This document shows, in pieces, positions 15,343 through 24,640 of a stretch of DNA of 64,000 bases (its first letter is position 1; each line of letters opens with the position of its first letter). The stretch covers positions 124,001 through 188,000 of the forward strand of contig NZ_FMWU01000013.1 of NCBI RefSeq assembly GCF_900103195.1, written 5' to 3'. This DNA is from Methylobacterium sp. UNC378MF. GTDB taxonomy: Bacteria; Pseudomonadota; Alphaproteobacteria; Rhizobiales; Beijerinckiaceae. The notes below the pieces were generated by a model. That model was not told where the DNA came from and did not search any database. It was given only the letters and a program-made list of their open reading frames with translations. The position numbers and the translations under genes are program-made.

Positions 15343-16293
15343 ATGACGAGCCTGACGAACAGCATCGGACCGGACCTCCCGGCCCCGGCCCTCACCAGCG
15401 CCGGTGGTGACGTGCCGGACTATTTCGCCTTGCTGAAGCCGCGGGTGATGGTTCTCGTCATCTTCACCGCGCTGGTCGGCATGGTGGTGTCCCACGGTCA
15501 CGTGCAGCCGGCGATCGGCGCCATCTCGCTGCTCGCCATCGCGGTCGGCGCCGGCGCCTCCGGTTGCCTCAACATGTGGTGGGACGCGGATATCGACGCC
15601 GTGATGAGCCGCACGGCCACGCGGCCGATCCCGGCCGGCAAGATCACGTCCGAAGAAGCCCTCGGCTTCGGCCTCTTCCTCTCGGTGGCCTCAGTCCTGG
15701 TGCTGGGCCTGACGGCGAACTGGCTGGCCGCCGGGCTGCTGGCCTTCACCATCGTGTTCTACGCAGTGGTCTACTCGATGTGGCTGAAGCGGGCGACCGC
15801 ACAGAACATCGTCATCGGCGGTGCCGCCGGAGCGCTGCCGCCGGTGATCGGCCAGGCGGTGGTCACCGGCTCGGTGGGCGTCGAGTCCCTGATCCTGTTC
15901 GCCATCATCTTCATCTGGACCCCGCCGCATTTCTGGGCGCTGGCCCTGATCAAGGCCGACGAGTACGCCCGCGCCGGCATCCCGATGATGCCGAACGTCG
16001 CCGGACCGGCCTCCACCCGCCGCCAGATCGTTTGGTACTCCCTGCTCCTCGCGCCCCTCGGCCTCGTGCCGGTGGCTCTGGGCTTCGGCGGCCTCGTCTA
16101 CGCGGTGATCGGCCTGGTGGGTGGCCTCGGCATGATCGCCTTCAGCATCCGGGTGCTGCGGAACCGCGAGGGCGATGCCGAGAAGCGCGCCGCCATGGGA
16201 ATGTTCGGGTTCTCGATCCTCTACCTGTTCGCGCTGTTCTCGGCGCTCCTGGCCGAGCAGAGCTTCGGCCTGTTCCGCCCGGTCCTGGGCTGA
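15343..16293 (+). CDS. ctaB: Protoheme IX farnesyltransferase (heme O synthase)
   Basis: Integral membrane prenyltransferase that adds a farnesyl group to heme b to make heme O, the precursor of heme A for subunit I. 316 residues of the UbiA family. The first Asp-rich motif is [15 protein letters not shown], followed by RPIPAG, and the loop [21 protein letters not shown] is typical of CtaB. About nine hydrophobic helices. The gene lies 214 bp behind ctaD and 5 bp before the small coxF. Confidence 0.96.
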   Translation: MTSLTNSIGPDLPAPALTSAGGDVPDYFALLKPRVMVLVIFTALVGMVVSHGHVQPAIGAISLLAIAVGAGASGCLNMWWDADIDAVMSRTATRPIPAGKITSEEALGFGLFLSVASVLVLGLTANWLAAGLLAFTIVFYAVVYSMWLKRATAQNIVIGGAAGALPPVIGQAVVTGSVGVESLILFAIIFIWTPPHFWALALIKADEYARAGIPMMPNVAGPASTRRQIVWYSLLLAPLGLVPVALGFGGLVYAVIGLVGGLGMIAFSIRVLRNREGDAEKRAAMGMFGFSILYLFALFSALLAEQSFGLFRPVLG

Positions 16294-16298
16294 GCGCC

Positions 16299-16463
16299 AT
16301 GGCGGATCCCGAGATCCACTACCGGCCGCTCACCCCCGAGGAGGAAGCGCGGCGCCGCAAGCGCTCCGTGGCGATCGCGCTGGCCCTCGGCGCATGGGTG
16401 CTGCTGTTCTTCGTGCTGACGATCGTCAAGCTCGGACCGCAGATCCTGAGCCGGCCGCTCTGA
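16299..16463 (+). CDS. coxF: CoxF-like small membrane protein of the oxidase operon
   Basis: A 54-residue protein too short for many gene finders. It has a charged N-terminus (PLTPEEEARRRKRS) followed by one transmembrane helix (VAIALALGAWVLLFFVLTIV). A small protein of this shape between ctaB and ctaG is characteristic of alphaproteobacterial oxidase operons, where it is called CoxF. Its exact role is not established. The ATG is 5 bp after the ctaB stop and ctaG begins 10 bp after its own stop, so translation is likely coupled. The symbol rests on context and shape. Confidence 0.85.
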   Translation: MADPEIHYRPLTPEEEARRRKRSVAIALALGAWVLLFFVLTIVKLGPQILSRPL

Positions 16464-16473
16464 GGCTTTCGCG

Positions 16474-17085
16474 ATGGCAGCAACTCCTCCTGGACCAAGC
16501 CGAGGCGCGAAGCGGACCGCTCTCGCTTGTGCCGGCCTCGCGGTCGGCATGATCGGCCTCGCCTTCGCGTCGGTGCCCCTCTACGACGCCTTCTGCAAGG
16601 CGACCGGCTACGACGGCACGCCCCGACAGGGTCCGGCCTTGGCTGACTCGGCGGCTCGGACCGATGACAGTATGGTCGTCCACTTCGACACGAACGTCGC
16701 GCCGGGACTGCCCTGGAAGTTCATCCCGGAGGTCAGCCGCGTCGAGGCGAAGCTCGGCGAGACCAAGACGGTCTTCTTCCGGGTGCAGAATACCGGCAGC
16801 GTGCCCTCGGCGGGGGTGGCGACCTTCAACGTGCAGCCGGGGCTGATGGGCGGCTACTTCGTCAAGATCGCCTGCTTCTGCTTCAATGAGCAGACGCTTC
16901 AGCCGGGCGAGACGCTGGACGTGCCGGTGGTGTTCTACGTCGATCCGGCCCTCCGGGACGATTCGAACACCGCACATCTTTCGGAGATGACGCTGTCCTA
17001 CACGTACTTCGCCTCGAAGAACGGTCAGCCGGTCAAGGCGACGGTGGCGAGGTCCGGATCTTCGGGAACGAAGGGCGATTTCTGA
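16474..17085 (+). CDS. ctaG: Cytochrome c oxidase assembly protein CtaG (Cox11)
   Basis: Membrane-anchored copper chaperone that delivers copper to the CuB site of subunit I. The 203 residues comprise an N-terminal anchor (TALACAGLAVGMIGLAFASV), the conserved VPLYDAFCKATGYDGT segment, and an immunoglobulin-like periplasmic domain with the copper-binding CFCF motif (KIACFCFNEQ). The LSYTYF strand near the end is also typical. Normal length. It sits between coxF and ctaE, the usual alphaproteobacterial order. Confidence 0.96.
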   Translation: MAATPPGPSRGAKRTALACAGLAVGMIGLAFASVPLYDAFCKATGYDGTPRQGPALADSAARTDDSMVVHFDTNVAPGLPWKFIPEVSRVEAKLGETKTVFFRVQNTGSVPSAGVATFNVQPGLMGGYFVKIACFCFNEQTLQPGETLDVPVVFYVDPALRDDSNTAHLSEMTLSYTYFASKNGQPVKATVARSGSSGTKGDF

Positions 17086-17239
17086 TCGCGGGCCCGTGAC
17101 AACACGGGGCTGCACCGACTAAACGTTCGGGCAAGCTTGGGCGTGGTGCGTGCCGCGCCCGGCCAAGAGTAAGCAACGAACAGCGTAAGGCCGGATGCCG
17201 GGAACGGCGCGGGGCGCGAGGGTGAGGAGCGACGGGACG

Positions 17240-18100
17240 ATGGCCGAGGCGCACGCCAAGAATCACGACTATCACATCCTGAATCCGAGCCCGTGGCCGT
17301 TGATCGGGGCCTTTTCGGGCTTCCTGATGGCGTTCGGCGCCGTGTTCTGGATGAAGAGCCTCCAGATCGGGACCCTGACGCCGGGCCCCTACATCTTCGG
17401 GGCCGGCGCGATCGGTGTCCTCTACACGATGTTCTCGTGGTGGAAGGACGTCGCGCACGAGGCCAATTCCGGCGACCACACCCGCGTCGTTCAGCTGCAT
17501 CACCGCTACGGCATGATGATGTTCATCGCCTCCGAGGTGATGTTCTTCGTCGCGTGGTTCTGGGCCTATTTCGAGGCTGCCCTCTACACAGCCGACCCGA
17601 TCCAGGTCTCGCGGGTGGAGTTCACTGGCGGTGTCTGGCCGCCGAAGGGCATCGAGGCCTTCGATCCCTGGCACCTGCCCCTGCTCAACACGCTGATCCT
17701 GCTGACCTCGGGTACCACGGTGACCTGGGCGCACCACGCGCTGATCGAGGGCGACCGCAAGGGGCTGAAATACGGCCTCTGGCTGACCATCATCCTCGGC
17801 GTGCTGTTCACTGCCTGCCAGGCCTACGAGTACAGCCACGCCGAGTTCGGCTTCTCGGGCAGCATCTACTCGTCGACCTTCTTCATGGCGACAGGCTTCC
17901 ACGGCGCCCACGTGATCATCGGCACGATCTTCCTGGCGGTGTGCCTGTTCCGCGCCTATGCGGGCCAGTTCACCCCGCGTCAGCATCTCGGCTTCGAATT
18001 CGCCGCTTGGTACTGGCACTTCGTCGATGTCGTGTGGCTGTTCCTCTTCGCCGCCATCTATGTCTGGGGCTCGGGCGTCTTCCACGGCAGCGCCCACTGA
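17240..18100 (+). CDS. ctaE: Cytochrome c oxidase subunit III
   Basis: Core membrane subunit that stabilises the active site of the aa3 oxidase. 286 residues from ATG 17240, which follows GAGGAG and starts the conserved [15 protein letters not shown]. An upstream ATG in frame at 17195 lacks such support. Seven hydrophobic helices are visible, with [20 protein letters not shown] and [12 protein letters not shown] typical of CoxC. It is 154 bp after ctaG and followed by a good intrinsic terminator, so it ends the main oxidase transcript. Confidence 0.96.
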   Translation: MAEAHAKNHDYHILNPSPWPLIGAFSGFLMAFGAVFWMKSLQIGTLTPGPYIFGAGAIGVLYTMFSWWKDVAHEANSGDHTRVVQLHHRYGMMMFIASEVMFFVAWFWAYFEAALYTADPIQVSRVEFTGGVWPPKGIEAFDPWHLPLLNTLILLTSGTTVTWAHHALIEGDRKGLKYGLWLTIILGVLFTACQAYEYSHAEFGFSGSIYSSTFFMATGFHGAHVIIGTIFLAVCLFRAYAGQFTPRQHLGFEFAAWYWHFVDVVWLFLFAAIYVWGSGVFHGSAH

Positions 18101-18135
18101 ACCGAACCATCCCGCCGCTGCATGGCGGACCTGCG

Positions 18136-18159
18136 AAGGGCGGCTCAGGCCGCCCTTTT
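18136..18159 (+). terminator. Intrinsic terminator after ctaE
   Basis: A 9-bp stem AAGGGCGGC / GCCGCCCTT with a TCAG loop, running into TTTT, 35 bp after the ctaE stop. It is a standard rho-independent signal that would end the oxidase operon before the DUF983-SURF1 pair. Confidence 0.85.
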
Positions 18160-18252
18160 GCGTTTCCGAGGGATCGAGAACCCCATATGCGGATAGGACG
18201 GCCCGGGCGCGGGGCGATCGGGGCCCGCGCGGATCAGTTCTGGAGTGTGCCC

Positions 18253-18627
18253 GTGGACAACCGAACCTATTCTCCGCCGCCCCCGATCCCCACCGGCCTG
18301 CGCGGACGCTGCCCCCGCTGTGGCGAGGGGCATCTGTTCCGCGGCTTCCTGACTCTGCGCCCCACCTGTGAGGCCTGCGGCCTCGACTACGCGCATTTCG
18401 ACTCGGCAGATGGGCCGGCCTTCTTCGTCATGTCGATCGTCGGACTGATCGTCGTCGGCCTCGCCCTGTGGCTGGAGATCACCTACGAGCCGCCGATCTG
18501 GGTCCACGCCGCCGTGGCCCTGACACTCTCCGTCGGTCTTAGCCTGCTCCTGGTTCGACCGCTCAAGGGTCTTCTGATCGCCCTGCAATACAGCAACCGG
18601 GCGGAGGAAGGACGCTTCGAGCCGTGA
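18253..18627 (+). CDS. DUF983 zinc-ribbon membrane protein
   Basis: Small inner-membrane protein that is commonly encoded beside oxidase assembly genes; its biochemical role is not established. It has a zinc-ribbon-like pair CPRCGEGHLF and CEACGLDY, then two hydrophobic helices (FVMSIVGLIVVGLALWL; AAVALTLSVGLSLLLV). The start is uncertain. GTG 18253 has CTGGAG seven bases upstream and gives 124 residues, while ATG 18187 in the same frame gives 146 residues with weaker ribosome-site support. Its stop overlaps the SURF1 start by 4 bp, so the two are translated together. Confidence 0.85.
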   Translation: MDNRTYSPPPPIPTGLRGRCPRCGEGHLFRGFLTLRPTCEACGLDYAHFDSADGPAFFVMSIVGLIVVGLALWLEITYEPPIWVHAAVALTLSVGLSLLLVRPLKGLLIALQYSNRAEEGRFEP

Positions 18628-19388
18628 CCGCAGCCGAAATGCAGCGGGCTGCCTGGCGCGATCTCGTCGCGCCGGGAGTCGCGTCGCTGATCGCACTGGC
18701 CATCCTGCTGAGCCTTGGGGTCTGGCAGCTTGAGCGCAAGGCCTGGAAGGAGGACCTCATCGCCCGGATCGTGCGGCAGACCCGGGCGGAGCCGGTGGCG
18801 CCACCGGCGGTTGAGTCCTGGGATCCGGCGCGCGATGAGTTTCGACATGTCCAGGTCTCGGGGCGCTTCCTCAATGACCAGGAGACCCTGGTCCACGGGC
18901 TGGCAGCCGGCGAGACACCGGGCCGCGCCTTGCAGGGCTATTACGTGCTCACGCCGCTTCGCCGGGACGATGGCAGCATTGTGCTGATCAACAGGGGCTT
19001 CGTGCCCACCGAGCTGAAGGCGCAGGGCGATCGCCGTGACGGCCTGATCGAAGGGCCGACACGGGTCACCGGCATCCTCCGCGCCAGCGAAGCGCGAGGC
19101 CTGTTCGTGCCGGAGCCGGACCCCAGCCGCGGTGAGTGGTTCAACCGCGACGTCTCGGGAATCGCGGCGGCGCGCGGCCTCAGCGCGGTCGCTCCCTACC
19201 TGATCGAGGCCGATGCCGTGCCAAGTCAGACGACCTGGCCGCGCGGCGGTCAGCTACGGGTCGACCTGCCGAACAACCATCTGCAGTACGCGTTCACGTG
19301 GTTCGGCCTCGCAGCCTGTCTGATCGGCGTCTTCTCGGTCTTCGCGTGGCGCCGCCTGCACGATTCGCCCACGGCAGGTATCGCCTAG
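18624..19388 (+). CDS. SURF1 family cytochrome oxidase biogenesis protein
   Basis: Membrane protein that binds heme A and helps insert it into subunit I of the aa3 oxidase. 254 residues in the typical layout: N-terminal helix LIALAILLSLGVWQLERKAWK, a periplasmic domain, and a C-terminal helix after the conserved NNHLQYAFTWFGLA. The start is a GTG that overlaps the preceding stop (GTGA). The last oxidase-related gene of the cluster. Confidence 0.94.
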   Translation: MTAAEMQRAAWRDLVAPGVASLIALAILLSLGVWQLERKAWKEDLIARIVRQTRAEPVAPPAVESWDPARDEFRHVQVSGRFLNDQETLVHGLAAGETPGRALQGYYVLTPLRRDDGSIVLINRGFVPTELKAQGDRRDGLIEGPTRVTGILRASEARGLFVPEPDPSRGEWFNRDVSGIAAARGLSAVAPYLIEADAVPSQTTWPRGGQLRVDLPNNHLQYAFTWFGLAACLIGVFSVFAWRRLHDSPTAGIA

Positions 19389-19600
19389 GACAAAGCCACG
19401 GCTTCGCGTCCCTGGCGAGGAAAGGTCTCGCCTGGATCGGCTGAAAAACGGCATCCCGTTCCTTTGACCGCGCGCCATCGCCCCGGAATACTTTCAGTGT
19501 TCTTGAGCGATCGGCCGCGTCCTGCATAGTGTATTCAGTTCGCGGCGATCATCCGAAGACGACACGGCGCTGGACCGCCGTGCAACTGAGGTAACGCCGG

Positions 19601-20713
19601 ATGACCAGCCATTTCGACAACGCACCGCGGGAGCCGATCCGCTTCGCCTATTGGGTGCCTAACGTCTCCGGGGGGCTGGTGATCAGCAAGATCCCCCAGC
19701 GGACGGGCTGGGATGCGGAGTACAACCGGAAGCTGGCGCAGATCGCTGAGGAAGCGGGATTCGACTACGGGCTGACGCAGATCCGGTTCACCGCCGGCTA
19801 TGGGGCCGAGTACCAGCACGAATCGGTCGCCTTCAGCCACGCCCTGCTGGCCGCCACGACCAGGCTCAAGGTGATCGCGGCCCTCCTTCCCGGGCCGTGG
19901 CATCCGACCCTCGCTGCCAAGCAGATCGCCACGATCTCGCAGCTCACCGAAGGCCGCATCGCGGTCAACATCGTCTCGGGATGGTTCTCGGGCGAATTCC
20001 GGGCGATCGGTGAACCCTGGCTCGACCATGACGAGCGTTATCGCCGATCGGAGGAATTCATCCGGAGCCTGCGCGGGATCTGGACGCAGGACAACTTCAC
20101 CTTCCGCGGCGACTTCTATCGCTACAGCGATTACACGCTGAAGCCGAAGCCTGCCCAGCCGCTGCCCGAGATCTTCCAGGGCGGCTCGTCGCGCGCCGCG
20201 CGCGACATGGCGGCCCGCGTCTCCGACTGGTACTTCACCAATGGCGGCACGCCGGAGACGATCCGCGCCCAGGTGGATGACATCCGCGCCAAGTCGGCCG
20301 AGACCGGCAATCATCCGCGGATCGGCGTGAACGCCTTCGTGATCGCCCGCGACAGCGAGGCGGAAGCCCGCGCCGTCCTTCAGGAGATCATCGACCACGC
20401 CGATCCGGACGCCGTGAAAGCCTTCGGCCATGAGGTGAAGAATGCCGGCAAGGCTTCTCCGGAAGGGGAAGGCAATTGGGCGAAGTCGAGCTTCGAGGAC
20501 CTCGTCCAGTACAACGACGGCTTCAAGACCAACCTGATCGGCACGCCCGACCAGATCGCCGAGCGGATCCTGGCGCTGAAGGATGCCGGTGCCGACCTCG
20601 CCCTGCTGGCCTTCCTGCATTTCCAGGAGGACGTCGCGTATTTCGGCGCGCACGTGATCCCGCGGGTCCGCGCCCTCGAAGCCGCGCGCGACCGGCGCGC
20701 CGAGGCGGCCTGA
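19601..20713 (+). CDS. sfnG: FMNH2-dependent dimethylsulfone monooxygenase (SfnG family)
   Basis: Luciferase-like flavin monooxygenase; SfnG enzymes oxidise dimethylsulfone to methanesulfinate using FMNH2 from a separate reductase, letting cells scavenge sulfur. The 370 residues match the family: RFAYWVPNVSGGLVISKIPQ at the start, QRTGWDAEYN, the VNIVSGWFSGEF segment and the PEIFQGGSSRAAR phosphate-binding region. GAGG precedes the ATG. sfnB follows after 42 bp. No flavin reductase or SfnR regulator is nearby. Assignment to SfnG rather than another alkanesulfonate-type monooxygenase is from sequence resemblance. Confidence 0.86.
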   Translation: MTSHFDNAPREPIRFAYWVPNVSGGLVISKIPQRTGWDAEYNRKLAQIAEEAGFDYGLTQIRFTAGYGAEYQHESVAFSHALLAATTRLKVIAALLPGPWHPTLAAKQIATISQLTEGRIAVNIVSGWFSGEFRAIGEPWLDHDERYRRSEEFIRSLRGIWTQDNFTFRGDFYRYSDYTLKPKPAQPLPEIFQGGSSRAARDMAARVSDWYFTNGGTPETIRAQVDDIRAKSAETGNHPRIGVNAFVIARDSEAEARAVLQEIIDHADPDAVKAFGHEVKNAGKASPEGEGNWAKSSFEDLVQYNDGFKTNLIGTPDQIAERILALKDAGADLALLAFLHFQEDVAYFGAHVIPRVRALEAARDRRAEAA

Positions 20714-20755
20714 ACGCCGCCTGCCGATGCGAATCTTGTCTGACCGGAGTGAGCC

Positions 20756-22012
20756 ATGAACATCGCCGTCGATGCGCGCACGCTCGAGCCGGAGCACCGC
20801 CCGGGTGCTCCCGGACCCGCGCGGCCGCCCTCCCCCGCCCATGTGATCCGTGACGATGCCGAAGCGCTATCGGTCGCCGAACGGCTGGCCGCCGAATTCC
20901 GGGCCGGCGCCTCTGAGCGGGACCGCCACGCCGTACGCCCGCTCGCGGAACTCGATGCCTTCTCCCAGAGCGGCCTCTGGTCGATCAACGTGCCGCGGGC
21001 CTATGGCGGACCCGAGGTCTCGTACCGGACCCTCGCCCAGGTGATCGCCATTCTGGCGGCCGCCGATCCCGCCATCGCACAGATCGCCCAGAACCATCTC
21101 GGCATCCTGGCGGCGATCCGGACCGTGTCGGACGAGGCGCAGAAGCACCTGCTCTTCGGAGAGGTTCTGCGCGGAACGCGGTTCGGCAACGCCTTCTCGG
21201 AGCGCGGCACCAAGCGGGCGGCCGACTTCGACACGCGCTTCACGGATCACGGCGATCACGTCGTCGTGCGGGGCCAGAAATTCTACGCCACCGGCGCGCT
21301 CCTCGCGCATCTCGTCCCGATCGTCGCCCTCGATGCCGAGGGGCGCGCCTGGTACGCCATCGCCGAGCGGGATGCGCCCGGCCTGACGGTGATCGACGAT
21401 TGGTCGAGCTTCGGCCAGCGCGGTACGGCGAGCGGGACCGTGCTGATCGAGGATGTGCGTGTCCCGAAGAGTCATCTGGTTCCCGCCTGGAAGGGCTACG
21501 AGGCGCCCACCGCCGACGGCGCGGTGTTCCAGATCATCCAGGCGGCCGTCGATGCTGGGATCGGCCGCGAGGCCCTCGACGATACGATCCGCTTCGTCCG
21601 CGACAAGGCCCGTCCGTGGATCGACAGCGGGCTGGAGCGGGCTTCGGAGGATCCCTACACGATCCAGGCGGTCGGCGATCTGACCATCCGCCAGCACGCG
21701 GCAGAGGCGCTGCTCGATCGGGCCGGCCTCGCCCTGGATGCGGCCGTGGCGCGGCCGGATGCCGAGACCGTCGCGGCCGCGCAGCTCGCCGTGGCGGAGG
21801 CGAAGGTGCTGACCACCGAGGTGGCCCTGGCGGCGGCGAACAAGCTGTTCGAGCTGTCGGGGACGCGCTCGACCCTGGCGGCGGAGAATCTCGACCGTCA
21901 CTGGCGCAACGCCCGCACGCACACGCTGCACGATCCGGTCCGCTGGAAATACGCGATCGTCGGCAACCACGCCCTCAACGGCGTGAACCCGCCGCTCCAC
22001 GCCTGGAGCTGA
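20756..22012 (+). CDS. sfnB: SfnB family sulfur-acquisition oxidoreductase (acyl-CoA dehydrogenase-like)
   Basis: Flavoprotein of the acyl-CoA dehydrogenase fold found in sulfur-starvation clusters. It is related to DszC/dibenzothiophene monooxygenases, and its precise reaction is not known. Visible are the N-terminal helical domain (AERLAAEFRAGASERD; SGLWSINVPRAYGGPEVSY), the flavin-contact loop FGNAFSERGTKR, FYATGALLAH, and the C-terminal helix ending HTLHDPVRWKYAIVGNHALNG. The ATG has GGAGTGAGCC upstream. Downstream of sfnG by 42 bp, surely one operon. Its stop is 8 bp from the convergent efflux gene. Confidence 0.85.
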   Translation: MNIAVDARTLEPEHRPGAPGPARPPSPAHVIRDDAEALSVAERLAAEFRAGASERDRHAVRPLAELDAFSQSGLWSINVPRAYGGPEVSYRTLAQVIAILAAADPAIAQIAQNHLGILAAIRTVSDEAQKHLLFGEVLRGTRFGNAFSERGTKRAADFDTRFTDHGDHVVVRGQKFYATGALLAHLVPIVALDAEGRAWYAIAERDAPGLTVIDDWSSFGQRGTASGTVLIEDVRVPKSHLVPAWKGYEAPTADGAVFQIIQAAVDAGIGREALDDTIRFVRDKARPWIDSGLERASEDPYTIQAVGDLTIRQHAAEALLDRAGLALDAAVARPDAETVAAAQLAVAEAKVLTTEVALAAANKLFELSGTRSTLAAENLDRHWRNARTHTLHDPVRWKYAIVGNHALNGVNPPLHAWS

Positions 22013-22020
22013 CCGGAGGG

Positions 22021-22908
22021 CTACAGCACGGGCAATCCTCGGGCCTTGGCCTCATCGCCGGGCTCGACATGGATGGTGACCACGGCGCCGGGGATCGTGG
22101 TCTCCAGGGCGGTCTCCAGCCGGTCGCAGATCGCGTGCGAATCCTCGACGGTCATCATGCCGGGAACGACGAGGTGGAAGTCGATGAAGGTCGCCTGACC
22201 GGCGGAGCGCGTGCGCACGTCGTGCGCCTCCAGCGCGCCCTCCCCGTGCTGGGAGATGAGCGACCGGATCTGGCTCACCATCTCGGCCGGAGCGGCCCGG
22301 TCCATGAGGCCGTCCACCGATTCCCGGACCATGCGGAAGCCGGACCACAGGATGTTCATGGCGACCAGCCCGGCCACCACGGGGTCGAGGACAGGGTAGC
22401 CGGTCAGGACCACGGCGCCGACGCCGGCGAGGACGCCGCAGGACGTGACCACGTCGGCGAAGACGTGGCGCGCATCGGCGATCAGGGCCGGCGACCGCCA
22501 CCGTTGGCCCCAGCGCATCAGCGCCGCCGCCCAAACCGCGTTGATGATTCCCGCCGCGAAGTTGATCGCTAGGCCGAGGGTCGGCGCGTCGAGGGGCTTC
22601 GGGGCGAGCAGCCCGTAATAGGATTCGCGCAGGATCAGCAGCGCCGCCACCACGATCAACGCGCCCTCGATGACCGCGGAGAAGAACTCGGCCTTGTGGT
22701 GGCCGTAGGGATGGTCCTCGTCGGCCGGGCGGGCGGCGACCCGCAGGGCCACGAAAGCGCCCACCGCCGCGACCACGTTGATGATGCTCTCCAGCGCGTC
22801 GGAGTACAGGGCGAGGCTGCCGGTGAGCCACGCGGCGTAGAATTTCATCGCCGTGACGGCGAGGCCGATGCCCGCGCTGAACAGGGCGGCTTTCTGGGTG
22901 CGGTCCAT
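22021..22908 (-). CDS. Cation diffusion facilitator metal efflux protein
   Basis: Inner-membrane antiporter that exports divalent metals (Zn, Fe, Mn, Co or Cd) for protons. Six helices can be traced; metal-site motifs are SDALESIINV in helix II and ADARHVFADVVTS in helix V, plus the HPYGHHKAEFFSA loop. The cytoplasmic C-terminal domain (HDVRTRSAGQATFIDFHLVVPG) matches the family's ferredoxin-like dimerisation domain. 295 residues from ATG 22908; an alternative ATG lies 13 codons upstream and neither has a strong ribosome site. Resembles the FieF/MamB branch, but the metal cannot be inferred. Confidence 0.9.
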   Translation of the reverse strand: MDRTQKAALFSAGIGLAVTAMKFYAAWLTGSLALYSDALESIINVVAAVGAFVALRVAARPADEDHPYGHHKAEFFSAVIEGALIVVAALLILRESYYGLLAPKPLDAPTLGLAINFAAGIINAVWAAALMRWGQRWRSPALIADARHVFADVVTSCGVLAGVGAVVLTGYPVLDPVVAGLVAMNILWSGFRMVRESVDGLMDRAAPAEMVSQIRSLISQHGEGALEAHDVRTRSAGQATFIDFHLVVPGMMTVEDSHAICDRLETALETTIPGAVVTIHVEPGDEAKARGLPVL

Positions 22909-23005
22909 GGTGCGCGCCGTTCGAGTGACGCCGCGCCCATACGGCACCCGCTACGGCCAAGGCCACGGCAAAGGTTCGACGCCATCGAAAACGTATTAGC
23001 CGCGG

Positions 23006-23224
23006 CTAAGTCTCCGACCTGCCGCCGTCGCCCCGGGCGGCCTCGCGCCGGCGGCTCAGTTCCGCCTTGGACCGCGCGGTTTCGGCCTTGCGGAGATAGC
23101 GGCGACGCTGCCAGACGAAGCGCGTCGCGGCGGCGAGGGCCTCCAGACGGGCGGCCTCGCGCTCCCAGTAGCCGAGGAGCTGGCCGTCGAGGGTGATCCG
23201 CCTGAGTCGGGGGCGAGGCGTCAT
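23006..23224 (-). CDS. Small basic protein of unknown function
   Basis: 72 residues, highly charged and helical (EREAARLEALAAATRFVWQ, RKAETARSKAELSRRREAA), with no membrane segment or known motif. Its ATG overlaps the stop of the gene upstream by 4 bp (ATGA), which strongly suggests a translationally coupled pair. The long helix could form a coiled coil. I do not recognise the family. Confidence 0.6.
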   Translation of the reverse strand: MTPRPRLRRITLDGQLLGYWEREAARLEALAAATRFVWQRRRYLRKAETARSKAELSRRREAARGDGGRSET

Positions 23225-23478
23225 CGTTCGTGATCTCGCGGTGCGGGCGGTTCGCCGGTCTCAGCCACGGTCAGGGCGTCGGGATCGCCGCGGAAGCTGC
23301 CCGCACCGGCATCCGGGACCGGCACGCCCGGACTGCCGAAGGGCTGGCTCGGATAGGCCGATTCGAACTTTGTGCGGGCGTCGGCAGGATCCTCGGCCTT
23401 CAGCACGATTTCGGGTGTGCCGGGCAACGGCCATCGGGGGTCGGCGTCATCACGGGGGCGAACGGCGTACCAGGGCAT
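23221..23478 (-). CDS. Small conserved-looking hypothetical protein
   Basis: 85 residues from ATG 23478, beginning [20 protein letters not shown] and continuing with [20 protein letters not shown], which reads like a compact alpha/beta domain with a disordered acidic-proline C-terminus. The open frame runs much further upstream, but that part is antisense to queA. It is divergent from queA (98 bp apart) and overlaps the next small gene by 4 bp. Function unknown. Confidence 0.65.
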   Translation of the reverse strand: MPWYAVRPRDDADPRWPLPGTPEIVLKAEDPADARTKFESAYPSQPFGSPGVPVPDAGAGSFRGDPDALTVAETGEPPAPRDHER

Positions 23479-23575
23479 GGATCGAGGGCCTCGCGTCTCG
23501 GTGACGCGGAAACGGACGCGCTCCCAGGCGGTTCCGCGGTTGAAACCTCTGGACGTTCGGTGCACGCAGCCGGCG

Positions 23576-24640
23576 ATGCGCGTGGACCTCTTCGATTTCG
23601 AACTGCCGGAGACCAGTATCGCCCTGCGCCCGGCTGAGCCGCGCGACGCCGGGCGGCTGCTCGTGGTGCGCCCCGGCGCGCCTTTGGCCGACCGGGCCGT
23701 GCGCGATCTGCCTGACGCCCTCCGGGCCGGCGATGCCCTGGTCTTCAATGACACGCGGGTGATCCCTGCCCGGCTGAACGGCGTTCGCACCCGCCCCGGC
23801 GCCCCAGGACAGCGCACGGAGGTGATGCTCCACCTGCGCGAGGCTCCCGACCGCTGGCGCGCCTTCGCTCGGCCGGCCAAGCGGCTCGCCGCGGGGGACG
23901 CGCTGCGCTTCGGCACACTGTGCGCCACGGTAATCGAAAAGGCCGACGCCGGAGAGATCGTGCTGGCCTTCGACCGGGCCGGGCCCGACCTCGACGCCGC
24001 CATCGCGCTCGAGGGGGCCCTGCCGCTCCCCCCCTACATCGCCGGCAAGCGCGCCACGGATTCCCGCGACGCCACCGATTACCAGACGGTCTACGCGAAA
24101 AATCCGGGCGCAGTGGCGGCACCGACGGCCGGCCTGCACTTCTCCGACGCGCTGCTCGCCGATCTCGATGCCGCGGGCCTGGTGCGCCATCACGTCACCC
24201 TGCATGTCGGCGCCGGGACCTTCCTGCCGGTCAAGGCAGACGACACCGACGCACACCGCATGCACGCGGAAATCGGCATCCTCGACGCCGCCACCGCCGA
24301 TGCCCTGAATACCGCGCGGGCCGCGGGTGGCCGGATCGTCGCGGTCGGCACCACGGCGTTGCGCCTGCTTGAGAGCGCGGCCCGCCCGGACGGGAGCCTC
24401 GCGCCGTTCTCGGGGCCGACCGAGATCTTCATCACGCCGGGCTACCGGTTCCGCGCGGTTGACGCCCTCGTGACCAACTTCCACCTGCCGCGCTCGACGC
24501 TGTTCATGCTGGTCTCTGCCTTCTCCGGCCTCGAGACGATGCGCGCGGCCTACGCGCACGCGATCAGAGCCGGGTATCGATTCTACTCCTACGGCGACGC
24601 CAGCCTGCTCTTCCCGGGCCCGTGCGCGGACATCCCATGA
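23576..24640 (+). CDS. queA: S-adenosylmethionine:tRNA ribosyltransferase-isomerase
   Basis: Converts 7-aminomethyl-7-deazaguanine in tRNA to epoxyqueuosine by transferring the ribosyl part of SAM, a late step in queuosine synthesis. 354 residues from ATG 23576, beginning [11 protein letters not shown] as is standard for QueA. Conserved stretches are [41 protein letters not shown] and [17 protein letters not shown]. Its stop overlaps the tgt start by 4 bp (ATGA). Confidence 0.96.
   Translation: MRVDLFDFELPETSIALRPAEPRDAGRLLVVRPGAPLADRAVRDLPDALRAGDALVFNDTRVIPARLNGVRTRPGAPGQRTEVMLHLREAPDRWRAFARPAKRLAAGDALRFGTLCATVIEKADAGEIVLAFDRAGPDLDAAIALEGALPLPPYIAGKRATDSRDATDYQTVYAKNPGAVAAPTAGLHFSDALLADLDAAGLVRHHVTLHVGAGTFLPVKADDTDAHRMHAEIGILDAATADALNTARAAGGRIVAVGTTALRLLESAARPDGSLAPFSGPTEIFITPGYRFRAVDALVTNFHLPRSTLFMLVSAFSGLETMRAAYAHAIRAGYRFYSYGDASLLFPGPCADIP

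Noticed and set aside
17093..17108. CCCGTG-ACAA-CACGGG hairpin after ctaG as a terminator
   Set aside because: Only 6 bp, no T run, and ctaE downstream belongs to the same operon; at most a minor mRNA structure.
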